Below are positions 18,281 through 25,733 of a stretch of DNA of 64,000 nucleotides, piece after piece. Numbering within the stretch: the first letter of the stretch is position 1; each line of letters begins with the position of its first letter. A model generated the notes under the pieces. That model was not told the DNA's origin and ran no database searches. It saw only the letters and a list, made by a program, of their open reading frames with translations. The translations under genes were made by a program, and so were the position numbers. Where the stretch lies: assembly GCF_000347035.1 (NCBI RefSeq), contig NZ_ANIJ01000032.1:1-64000 (forward strand). The letters are read 5' to 3'. This stretch comes from Leptospira sp. B5-022 (GTDB taxonomy: Bacteria; Spirochaetota; Leptospiria; Leptospirales; Leptospiraceae).

Positions 18281-19659
18281 ACTTCTCCAGTTTCCTTATT
18301 TGAAAGGAATTCCTTTAGCTGACGGATACTCATCTTCTCGTTGTATTTCTTTTCTACAAGCTGGAAGAGGGTATCGTCTATCTTTTTTGCTAAAAAATTG
18401 TCCCGGTAAGTTTCCAGAAGTTTACCTTTTTCCAATTCTTTTTTAAAATCGGCGTCAGGCATACCATATCTTGAGGCAAGGGTTGAGATTTCCCGATCAA
18501 AATCCTCGTCCGTCAAAACGATATTTTCCGCAGAAGCGAGTTTCTGTCTGGAGAAATACCCTTTTAGTCTGTTCTCCGCAATGGTTTTGAAGGAATCCCT
18601 TACTTCTTCTACGGGTTTTCCTACCATTTCCGCGTATTTTTCGATACTCGGGATCTGTTCTTTTGGAATTCTGGCCTGACCTCTTCCTAAAACATCCTGC
18701 ATCATATTTTGGTAAACATGCTCGGATTCTTCGGTAAGATATGACTCAGGGAATACGAACTTGGAATCCGCAACCAATTCCTTGTAGATGTCTTCCATCT
18801 TCTTGGATTTGACCGCTTCCGTATAATTTTTTTGTAGATCTGCTTTGATCTTATCTTTCAAAGCTTGTAAAGAAGAAGACCCATCGTATTCGCTAGCAAG
18901 ATCGTCATCCAATTCAGGAAGTACTTCTTTGTAGATCGCCTTTAAGGTCATGGCGAATTCCATCTTCTTTCCGGCCAAATCTTCTCTCGGATAATCGTTC
19001 GGATAAGTATAGAAGAAGTTCTTCGTTTCTCCGGTCTTAATCCCATACAGGTTATCGTCAAACCCGGGAAGATTATTCGGTTCTCCTAATTTATAATCGC
19101 TGGAACCGTTTTTAGCGTTTTTCGGTTCCTGCCCTTCTTCCTTCACTTCGAATTCCATGTCTACGATATCGCCGCTCTCGGCTCCTTCGCCCGGTTCTCT
19201 CAGGAGTTTTCTGGCAAGTTGTTTACGGACCAACTGAAGTTCCTCGTTGATATCCTCGTCGGTCACTTGCACTTCAGGAAGTTTGATCTTGATCTTTTTG
19301 TATTTCCCTAAGGAAACTTCCGGATCGGTATCGTAAACGGCAGTTGCCACTAAACTTTTTTCGGGAACATAGTCCTCGACCGTAAATTTAGGGAAACGGA
19401 CCATCTTGTGTTCCAGTTTCCCGGAAAGTTCACTGACAGTTTCTAATAATAGAAGATTGATTGCGTCGTTTGCTACCGAGTCTCCGAGATGGCGTTTTAC
19501 CATTTCGATCGGCGCTTTGCCGGGACGGAAGCCCGGGATCTTGAGATCCTTTTGTTTTTCTTTATACGTCTTTTCGAACGCTTTTTCGAGATCGTTCTTA
19601 TCAAAGGTTAACTTAAGGTCTACGGATGCGTTTTGATTTTTCTTTGTCTTGAATTCCAT
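18271..19659 (-). CDS. tig: Trigger factor (ribosome-associated chaperone, PPIase)
   Basis: 462 aa. The N-terminal ribosome-binding domain contains the FRPGKAP signature ([18 protein letters not shown]). The PPIase (FKBP-like) domain is at about 165-245 and the C-terminal helical cradle about 250-440. It binds the ribosome exit tunnel and assists nascent-chain folding. It is the first gene of the tig-clpP-clpX operon. Its ATG begins only 34 nt after the tRNA-Gly gene on the same strand, so processing from a tRNA-containing transcript is possible. Confidence 0.97.
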   Translation of the reverse strand: MEFKTKKNQNASVDLKLTFDKNDLEKAFEKTYKEKQKDLKIPGFRPGKAPIEMVKRHLGDSVANDAINLLLLETVSELSGKLEHKMVRFPKFTVEDYVPEKSLVATAVYDTDPEVSLGKYKKIKIKLPEVQVTDEDINEELQLVRKQLARKLLREPGEGAESGDIVDMEFEVKEEGQEPKNAKNGSSDYKLGEPNNLPGFDDNLYGIKTGETKNFFYTYPNDYPREDLAGKKMEFAMTLKAIYKEVLPELDDDLASEYDGSSSLQALKDKIKADLQKNYTEAVKSKKMEDIYKELVADSKFVFPESYLTEESEHVYQNMMQDVLGRGQARIPKEQIPSIEKYAEMVGKPVEEVRDSFKTIAENRLKGYFSRQKLASAENIVLTDEDFDREISTLASRYGMPDADFKKELEKGKLLETYRDNFLAKKIDDTLFQLVEKKYNEKMSIRQLKEFLSNKETGEVWQ

Positions 19660-19693
19660 GGTCTCAGAAGACAGAAGGTGGAGGACTTCTGTA

Positions 19694-19766
<73 letters not shown>

Positions 19767-19906
19767 TTGGTTGGTAGAACCATGATTTCTCTCTCAGGGC
19801 CTATGTAAATCGGTTTTTGACCGGAAACGTATAGTCCGTCCTAAAACCTAGGTTATCGATCAACACCTAGTCGCGGGCTTCAAGAGCTTGGATTTTGGGA
19901 AAGCTC

Positions 19907-20518
19907 TCACGATTTTGGAGCCTTGAGATCCTCAGGAGAATTCAGATTGATAAAGGAAGATTTTTCCGCCTCCGGAATATCCAAAAGACTAGGATTTCCT
20001 CTTTGGATTAAAATTTGAGGAGAAAAAGAATATAAGGCTCCTTTTTCGAATTCTTGGAATAAAACCCGCAGATACTCGGAAGAGTAAAGACCGCATAACG
20101 GTTCAATTCCTTCTTCGGTTTGATAAAAAACTCCTGCGCCTAAGCTCCCTTTTTTTGTACAAAGTCTCGCTAAGGTTTTGATCCTCATATAAGGAAGATC
20201 CACTGCCAAAACCAAAAAGTGCCGGATATTAGGATCGTTCCTGAAAGGAAGAAAAGAACTGAAAATCCCTTGGAGAGGACCTTCTAGATCCGGGATGGAG
20301 TCTGACACCAAAAAATTGTTTTCTATATGTTTGGAATATTCTTCCCTTTGATCCTCCCGAATGGAAACCCGAACGGACTTACATAAGAACTTTAATTTTT
20401 TATAAGATTCTAAAAGAAAAAATTTCTGGCTTTTTAAGGATAAGAAGGATTTATCCCTTCCCATCCTTGAACTTTTCCCGCCCGCAAGTACAATCCCTAT
20501 AGAATCAATGGCTCTCAT
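19907..20518 (-). CDS. mobA: Molybdenum cofactor guanylyltransferase MobA
   Basis: 203 aa, normal length. The N-terminal GTP-binding signature LAGGKSSRMGRDKS (12-25) is intact, and VDLPYM (about 119-124) corresponds to the metal-binding Asp loop. It attaches GMP to Mo-molybdopterin to form the bis-MGD cofactor needed by DMSO-reductase-type enzymes such as the one at 25734-27899. It overlaps moaE by 14 bp and is the last gene of moaA-moaD-moaE-mobA. Confidence 0.92.
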   Translation of the reverse strand: MRAIDSIGIVLAGGKSSRMGRDKSFLSLKSQKFFLLESYKKLKFLCKSVRVSIREDQREEYSKHIENNFLVSDSIPDLEGPLQGIFSSFLPFRNDPNIRHFLVLAVDLPYMRIKTLARLCTKKGSLGAGVFYQTEEGIEPLCGLYSSEYLRVLFQEFEKGALYSFSPQILIQRGNPSLLDIPEAEKSSFINLNSPEDLKAPKS

Positions 20519-20951
20519 GTACGCAGCCCTTCGACCACTCGGAAGAACCGTCTAAATAAAATTCCCTCTTCCAGATCGGAACCTCGTGTTTTACCCGATC
20601 AATAATATAACGATTGGATTCGTAAGCCTCCGCTCTATGTATGGAACCGGTTTCTACGATCACAGCAATCTCGGAAATTTCCAGTTTTCCAACCCGATGA
20701 ATGCAGTTCGCATGAAGAAGATCCCATTTTTTGCGAGCGTCTTCCAAAATACCACGGATCATCTCGTCCGCCATAGGTGTATACGCTTCGTATTCTAGAT
20801 GAGTGACCTTCTTACCTTCGTTTAGATTTCGAACGATCCCTGAAAATAGGACAAAACCGCCCATTTCAGGGATATCCGGCGCTTGAGAAGAAATAAAAAT
20901 AGGAGAAGAAGAAATATGGGAATACGTTTCTAAAACGGACATATCAACCAC
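20505..20951 (-). CDS. moaE: Molybdopterin synthase catalytic subunit MoaE
   Basis: 148 aa. GGFVLFSGIVRNLNEGKKVTHLEYEAY (31-57) and HRVGKLEISE (about 87-96) are MoaE motifs, and IDRVKHEVPIWKREF near the C-terminus holds the conserved lysines of the active site. It transfers sulphur from MoaD thiocarboxylate to precursor Z. It overlaps moaD by 8 bp and mobA by 14 bp. Confidence 0.95.
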   Translation of the reverse strand: MVDMSVLETYSHISSSPIFISSQAPDIPEMGGFVLFSGIVRNLNEGKKVTHLEYEAYTPMADEMIRGILEDARKKWDLLHANCIHRVGKLEISEIAVIVETGSIHRAEAYESNRYIIDRVKHEVPIWKREFYLDGSSEWSKGCVHESH

Positions 20952-21186
20952 CGCTGGAAGGAGGAAGCACCGCGACTATCGAACCTTCCCTCAGAATAAA
21001 ATCGTCGCCTACGATAGACTGGTTCACTGCAAACCTACTGACTTTTAAGATGGATTCGGAACCCGGGTTTGTATGAGTAAGAATTTTACGAAGATGATAA
21101 ATAGAATCTCCTTCGGAGACCTCGATTTTTTTTAGATCGGGAAAATGATCTTTGACTGCGGCAAAAAATAAAAGCTGAATATCCAT
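20944..21186 (-). CDS. moaD: Molybdopterin synthase sulphur carrier MoaD
   Basis: 80 aa ubiquitin-like protein ending in the required Gly-Gly (PPSSGG). The first strand MDIQLLFFAAVKDHF and the VAVLPPSSGG tail are typical. The C-terminal glycine is adenylated and thiocarboxylated by a MoeB-type enzyme, probably the product of 22212-23270. It ends 8 bp inside moaE and starts 2 nt after moaA. Confidence 0.93.
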   Translation of the reverse strand: MDIQLLFFAAVKDHFPDLKKIEVSEGDSIYHLRKILTHTNPGSESILKVSRFAVNQSIVGDDFILREGSIVAVLPPSSGG

Positions 21187-21187
21187 C

Positions 21188-22132
21188 TTATCCGCCTATA
21201 TATTTCATAGAAAGTTCGCTTCCGGTAAACTCGTTTTTTTTGGTTTTCATCGCAAGATGTAAAGAATGTTCTAACTCAGACTCGTTTTCCGAAACCGGGA
21301 AAGATCGAAAGTCGCTTAAACATCCGTAAATTTTCCCCAAATGATCCATCCTAAGGCGATTACATCCGTCACAAAACGGTTCCGTATGATTTGCGATAAT
21401 CCCGAATCTGAAATTTTCGGCAGTGCGATAATATTTTGCCGTAGAATCGATCGGAGTGACTTCCGGTCCAAAATCGAATTCTTGAGAAAGCTCCTCCTTT
21501 ATCTTTGCCGCGGAGAAAAACAACTCGGAATGTTTTGCCCGTAGAGGTCCCATCTTCATGAGTTCCAAATACCGGATCGGAAGATTTCTTTCTCCCGCCC
21601 AACGAAGAAGAGGACGGATCTGGTCTTCATTATAACCTTTTAATACGGTACAGTTCAGTTTTACTTCCAGTCCTTCCTGGATCGCTTCTTCGATCCTGTT
21701 TATTAAACGAATTACTGGAAGATTTTTGCCTGAGATCAAAGAGAATGATTCCTGAGAGAGGGAATCTATGGAGAAGTTCATTCTATCCAAACCCGCAAGT
21801 TTTAGATCCTGGATAAGGCCGTCTCTAAAAAATCCATTGGAAGTAAGTGCAATATTCGGGATCTTCTCCTCTTTTGCGATTTGTACAAGTTTGGGAAGAT
21901 CTTTATGTAGAGTCGGCTCTCCTCCTGTCAAATGGATCTCTTTGAGTAAAATTTTACGGGAAAGAAGAAGTATGTTTTTGCGAAGAAGTTCCGCGCTTAA
22001 GAAAGAACCGCTTGCGCCTTCTCCATTCAAAGCGGTGCCAGGAGCACAATACACACAGCCGAAACCGCAAGAGGATGTAACACTCACTCTAAGCACTTCG
22101 AATTTTCGACCATAAGCGTCCACGATGTCCAA
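21188..22132 (-). CDS. moaA: GTP 3',8-cyclase MoaA (radical SAM)
   Basis: 314 aa. The N-terminal radical-SAM cluster is C22, C26, C29 (CGFGCVYC). The C-terminal second 4Fe-4S cluster motif is CDGCNRLRMDHLGKIYGC, and the protein ends in Gly-Gly (KYIGG), as MoaA requires. It makes the first molybdopterin precursor from GTP, usually with MoaC, which is not in this window. It is the promoter-proximal gene, divergent from the moeB-like gene across a 79-bp gap. Confidence 0.96.
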   Translation of the reverse strand: MDIVDAYGRKFEVLRVSVTSSCGFGCVYCAPGTALNGEGASGSFLSAELLRKNILLLSRKILLKEIHLTGGEPTLHKDLPKLVQIAKEEKIPNIALTSNGFFRDGLIQDLKLAGLDRMNFSIDSLSQESFSLISGKNLPVIRLINRIEEAIQEGLEVKLNCTVLKGYNEDQIRPLLRWAGERNLPIRYLELMKMGPLRAKHSELFFSAAKIKEELSQEFDFGPEVTPIDSTAKYYRTAENFRFGIIANHTEPFCDGCNRLRMDHLGKIYGCLSDFRSFPVSENESELEHSLHLAMKTKKNEFTGSELSMKYIGG

Positions 22133-22211
22133 GCTTAACTTACCCGGACACTTATGAAAGCCAATTAAAAAGTCTTGTCGGACATGCGAAAATATACGAT
22201 CCTTTCCTGAG

Positions 22212-23270
22212 ATGAGTCCGGAACAGAAGAAGTATTTTTCCAGACAAACAAAACTGCCTTTTTTAGGCGAGTCCGGTCAGAAGCAGCTACTCCAAAAATC
22301 GGCGCTGGTGATCGGTCTCGGAGGTTTAGGTTCCCCTGCTTCCTTACATTTAGCGACGGCAGGAGTGGGAAGACTTGGCCTTTGGGATTTCGATTCGGTA
22401 GAGTTGAGTAATCTTCATAGGCAGACCGCTTTTACACTTTCCGATATCGGTAGAAAAAAAACGGAAGTCACAGAAGAATATATCCAAGCAAGAGTTCCAG
22501 GCGTTCAATTAGAAACATTCACTGAAATATTTTCGGAAAAGATCGATCCGAGTATATTCAAAAATTGGGATATTATTTTAGACTGTACGGACCAGATCCA
22601 AGCGAAATATACGATCAATCGGTTCTGTATCCAAACGCATAAACCATTAGTCACGGCCTCCGTTTTTAGGACTAGCGCCCAGATCGCGATTTTCTCGCCT
22701 CAAGGAAGGCCTTGTTATAAATGTTTGTATCCGAATTTAGAAGGATCCGATCTACTTTCCTGCGAAGACGGCGGAGTTTTAGGAGTACAAACCGCGATTG
22801 CAGGCCTATACCAGGCATCTTTTGCTATACAATACTTACTCTTTCCGGAAAAATCCCCTACACATTCTGCATTTCAATTGGAATGGGAATCTCCCTTACT
22901 TTACGAAACCTTTTTAGAAGCGGATCCGAATTGTACCGAATGCGGTTCCGGCAAAAGGGAAGAAACATTAAAAGTTGAAATCGATCTAAATGATTGGAAA
23001 GAATGGAAGAAAGATCCAAGATACATCCTACTAGACGTGAGAGAATTCGAAGAAAGAAAAGAAATGCCCATCGGAAATTCGGTATTTTCTCCTCTGTCTG
23101 AACTTTCTTTGGACGTAGCATTAAGTTTTTCTAAAGAAAAAACCTATATTACGATTTGTGAATCAGGCATTCGTTCCAAAAAGGCTGCCAAGATCCTAAA
23201 AGATGCAGGACTCACCGCTTATTCTCTGCAAGGTGGAAGAAAAATTTTAGCCTTAGAGGAGATCATTTAG
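22212..23270 (+). CDS. moeB: MoeB/ThiF-type E1 adenylyltransferase with C-terminal rhodanese domain
   Basis: 352 aa. The ThiF/MoeB domain (about 1-245) has the nucleotide motif GLGGLGSPASLHLATAGVGR, the SNLHRQ motif and a CxxC...CxxC zinc site (CYKC and CTEC). The rhodanese domain (about 262-350) has the catalytic Cys in TICESGIRS. The fused form both adenylates and may sulphurate MoaD, replacing a separate sulphur donor. It is divergent from moaA. Its 3' end overlaps the 3' end of the PfpI-like gene by 18 bp. Confidence 0.9.
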   Translation: MSPEQKKYFSRQTKLPFLGESGQKQLLQKSALVIGLGGLGSPASLHLATAGVGRLGLWDFDSVELSNLHRQTAFTLSDIGRKKTEVTEEYIQARVPGVQLETFTEIFSEKIDPSIFKNWDIILDCTDQIQAKYTINRFCIQTHKPLVTASVFRTSAQIAIFSPQGRPCYKCLYPNLEGSDLLSCEDGGVLGVQTAIAGLYQASFAIQYLLFPEKSPTHSAFQLEWESPLLYETFLEADPNCTECGSGKREETLKVEIDLNDWKEWKKDPRYILLDVREFEERKEMPIGNSVFSPLSELSLDVALSFSKEKTYITICESGIRSKKAAKILKDAGLTAYSLQGGRKILALEEII

Positions 23271-23855
23271 ATAAGGATCGAATTCCATTCTTCTCGCGGT
23301 AAACTCTGCGATCTTTTTCCCTACTAATTTTTCGACCAGATGTAAGGACATCAAGATCCCCCTGGAAACTCCTCCGGAAGTCAGAATATGCCCATGATCT
23401 ATAAATTTTTCGTGCACTACCTTTTTGATCTTAGGATATTTTTTGCGTAAGGTGTCTTGGTCCATCCAATGAGTGGTGACTTCCATTCCATCCAGAATAC
23501 CTGCCTCCGCTAATAAAAATGCACCAGTGCAGATAGAAGCTAGGATCTTTACCTTAGGTTCCATTTCTTTGATCCAACTAAGTAACTTTTTATTATGGAT
23601 CTCTATTTCTTCCGCTCCGTATCCTCCCGGGATGACTAAAATATCGGGAATACCTGCCTCTTCTAATGTGAGATGAGGAAAAACCGGAAAACGGTTCCTG
23701 GCATGTAGGAGTTCCTTCTTCTCGGCAACTACGGAAACTTTGAATAATTTTTCCTTATTCTCGTTCTCAGTGATGGAAAATACTTCGTACGGACCGGAAA
23801 GATCCAAAACTTCCACCTCGTTAAATGCCAAAATATGAACTATAATCTGCTCCAT
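23253..23855 (-). CDS. DJ-1/PfpI family protein
   Basis: 200 aa, single domain. ILVIPGGYGAEEIE, then ILASICTGAFLLAEAGILDG with the nucleophile Cys in the AxCxGA elbow, then EVTTHW. This resembles the amidotransferase-like domain of GlxA-type regulators, but the AraC-type DNA-binding domain is missing. It could be an isonitrile hydratase or chaperone/deglycase-type enzyme. It is convergent with the moeB gene and divergent from the ArsR operon. Confidence 0.8.
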   Translation of the reverse strand: MEQIIVHILAFNEVEVLDLSGPYEVFSITENENKEKLFKVSVVAEKKELLHARNRFPVFPHLTLEEAGIPDILVIPGGYGAEEIEIHNKKLLSWIKEMEPKVKILASICTGAFLLAEAGILDGMEVTTHWMDQDTLRKKYPKIKKVVHEKFIDHGHILTSGGVSRGILMSLHLVEKLVGKKIAEFTARRMEFDPYLNDLL

Positions 23856-23930
23856 AATTCCTCTCTGTCATATTCTCAACTACAAACGATTTCGAAAATA
23901 ATTTCCTAAAAAGTACTTGCTTATTCCAAA

Positions 23931-23952
23931 TATATAACCATACGGTTATATA
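23931..23952. promoter_or_regulatory. Perfect palindrome, probable ArsR operator
   Basis: TATATAACC (23931-23939), a 4-nt spacer, then GGTTATATA (23944-23952) is a perfect 9+9 inverted repeat ending 4 nt before the ATG of the ArsR gene. The place and symmetry fit autorepression by a dimeric winged-helix regulator. It may also affect the divergent PfpI-like gene, which starts 75 nt away. Confidence 0.65.
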
Positions 23953-23956
23953 AAGT

Positions 23957-24340
23957 ATGAGTCATGCACTTAGCTATTCCGATCGATTAGATGCAACTTT
24001 TGCGGCCCTCTCAGACCCGACCAGAAGGGCGATCCTGGCACGTTTAGCAAATGGAGAGGTTTCCGTTATGGATCTGGCAAAACCGTTTTCCATGAGCCAA
24101 CCTGCAATTTCCAAACATCTCAAGGTTTTGGAAAGGGCGGGACTCATTTCCGGGATCAAGGATGCTCAAAAAAGATTACGCAAATTAGAGGCCAGACCTT
24201 TGGAAGAGGCTACCGAATGGTTGGAAAATTATAAAAAATTCTGGGAAGGAAGATTCAACCAATTGGATTCACTGATAGAAGAATTAAAACTTTCTAAACA
24301 AACTTCCCCTAAACGTAAAAATAAAAGGAGAATAGAATGA
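23957..24340 (+). CDS. ArsR-family transcriptional regulator
   Basis: 127 aa winged-helix protein. FAALSDPTRRAILARLANGEVSVMDLAKPF and the recognition helix MSQPAISKHLKVLERAGLI are classic. It lacks the CxC metal motif of arsenic or cadmium sensors, so it belongs to the group linked with AHSA1/SRPBCC genes. The C-terminal TEWLENYKKFWEGRFNQLD is typical of that group. It overlaps the next gene by 4 bp (ATGA). It probably represses this operon through the palindrome upstream. Confidence 0.93.
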   Translation: MSHALSYSDRLDATFAALSDPTRRAILARLANGEVSVMDLAKPFSMSQPAISKHLKVLERAGLISGIKDAQKRLRKLEARPLEEATEWLENYKKFWEGRFNQLDSLIEELKLSKQTSPKRKNKRRIE

Positions 24341-24840
24341 GCTTTATTGGAACCTTAAAGGTAGAAGCCAAAGGAGACAGGGAAATCGTAATGACCCGGG
24401 AGTTTGATGCCGGGAAAGATCTTGTATTTGACTGTTTTACAAAACCTGAATTGATCAAACGCTGGTTATACGGTCCGGACGGCTGGAGCTTTGATATATG
24501 CGAAGTGGATTTGAAAGTTGGCGGAAAATACAGATACGTATGGAAATATCTAAAAGACGGATCGACTATGGGAGCAGGTGGAACGTATAAGGAAATTTCC
24601 GAACCGGACAAGCTAATTCATACCGAACGTTTTGATGAGCCTTGGTATCCGGGAGAAGCTTTGCTCACCACAACCTTTGTAGAAACATCCGGAAGAACGT
24701 TTGTTACGATCAATGTTCTATACGAAACCAAAGAAGGAAGAGATATTGTGATCAAATCCCCGATGGAAGGCGGCGCTGCCCAAAGTTATAATCGCCTGGA
24801 AACATTACTCAATACTCTTACATTAGAAGGAAAAAAATAA
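24337..24840 (+). CDS. AHSA1/SRPBCC-domain protein
   Basis: 167 aa, a single START-like fold: MTREFDAGKDLVFDCFTKPELIKRW (about 19-43), WSFDICEVDLKVGGKYRYVW and AAQSYNRLETLL at the C-terminus. The family binds hydrophobic ligands in a cavity, but the ligand is unknown. It is translationally coupled to the ArsR gene and ends 1 nt before the membrane-protein gene. Confidence 0.9.
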   Translation: MSFIGTLKVEAKGDREIVMTREFDAGKDLVFDCFTKPELIKRWLYGPDGWSFDICEVDLKVGGKYRYVWKYLKDGSTMGAGGTYKEISEPDKLIHTERFDEPWYPGEALLTTTFVETSGRTFVTINVLYETKEGRDIVIKSPMEGGAAQSYNRLETLLNTLTLEGKK

Positions 24841-24841
24841 T

Positions 24842-25237
24842 ATGAATCCAAAAACAATTTCGATCTTAAAAAGTATTGGAGCCGTTTTTACCGGTATTTT
24901 GATCAACGTAATACCTGCTATAACGATCGATGCAGTATTACATGTTACGAATTGTTATCCGCCTATGGGAGAAAGAATGTCGGACAGTTTATTCCTTCTA
25001 GCGATCTCTTATCGTTTGGCTCTTGCGATCTTGGGGGGATATTTTACTGCTAAACTTTCTCCTCATAGTCCGATCGGGCATGTGATCGCGCTAGGTGTGA
25101 TCGGAACGATCGCAAGCACCCTAGGTCATATCCAAATGGGAGACCAGGGACCTGCCTGGTATTCGATCGGCCTCATCGTAATTTCGATCCCATTGTCTTG
25201 GCTCGGCGGTTTTATCCACTTAAAACGTAGAGGATAA
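24842..25237 (+). CDS. Small integral membrane protein, four TM segments
   Basis: 131 aa with hydrophobic segments at about 8-31, 50-68, 78-97 and 106-125. No catalytic motif was recognised. The start follows the AHSA1 stop by one base and the next gene begins 4 nt after its stop, so it belongs to the ArsR operon. Function unknown; similar small membrane proteins often accompany AHSA1 and PhnB-like genes. Confidence 0.75.
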   Translation: MNPKTISILKSIGAVFTGILINVIPAITIDAVLHVTNCYPPMGERMSDSLFLLAISYRLALAILGGYFTAKLSPHSPIGHVIALGVIGTIASTLGHIQMGDQGPAWYSIGLIVISIPLSWLGGFIHLKRRG

Positions 25238-25241
25238 GAAC

Positions 25242-25694
25242 ATGCAAAAGGTAACCCCATTTTTAATGTTCGACAAGGGATTGGAAGAAGCACTCCAATT
25301 CTATTCCGGTATATTCAAAAATATGAAAATAGAAAATCTTACGAAACTTGGCGGAGGAATGGTTTCCGCCGGTTTTGAGATAGAAGGCCAAAAATTTTTG
25401 GCCTTCACCGGAGGTCCTCATTTCCAATTTACCGAGGCATTTTCCATCTATATCAGCGCGGATACTCAGGAAGAAATAGACAATCTATATGAAAAACTTT
25501 CGGCAGGCGGCATCAAACAGCCTTGCGGCTGGGTAAAAGATAAATTCGGCCTATCTTGGCAAATCATTCCGCCGATTTTGGAAAAATATCTATACGATAA
25601 AAACCAAACAAAAGCGCAAAATGTTATGCACGCGATGTTACAAATGTATAAGATAGATATCTCTAAACTACAAGAAGCCTACGATAAAAATTAA
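25242..25694 (+). CDS. VOC-superfamily (PhnB-like) protein
   Basis: 150 aa. The start MQKVTPFLMFDKGLEEALQF, the middle IEGQKFLAFTGGPHFQFTEAFSIYI and the end CGWVKDKFGLSWQIIPP match the PhnB / '3-demethylubiquinone-9 methyltransferase' group of the glyoxalase fold. These proteins are not true methyltransferases. A metal-binding role is uncertain. It is the last gene of the ArsR operon. Confidence 0.88.
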   Translation: MQKVTPFLMFDKGLEEALQFYSGIFKNMKIENLTKLGGGMVSAGFEIEGQKFLAFTGGPHFQFTEAFSIYISADTQEEIDNLYEKLSAGGIKQPCGWVKDKFGLSWQIIPPILEKYLYDKNQTKAQNVMHAMLQMYKIDISKLQEAYDKN

Positions 25695-25700
25695 TTTCAA

Positions 25701-25721
25701 ATCCGCCCTTGATGGGCGGAT
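25701..25721. terminator. Hairpin between convergent genes
   Basis: ATCCGCCC (25701-25708), 5-nt loop, GGGCGGAT (25714-25721): a perfect 8-bp GC-rich stem between the VOC gene and the convergent oxidoreductase gene. On the minus strand it is followed after a few bases by a T-rich stretch (TTTGAAATTAATTTTT), so it may terminate both transcripts. Confidence 0.6.
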
Positions 25722-25733
25722 CTAGGACTGGTT

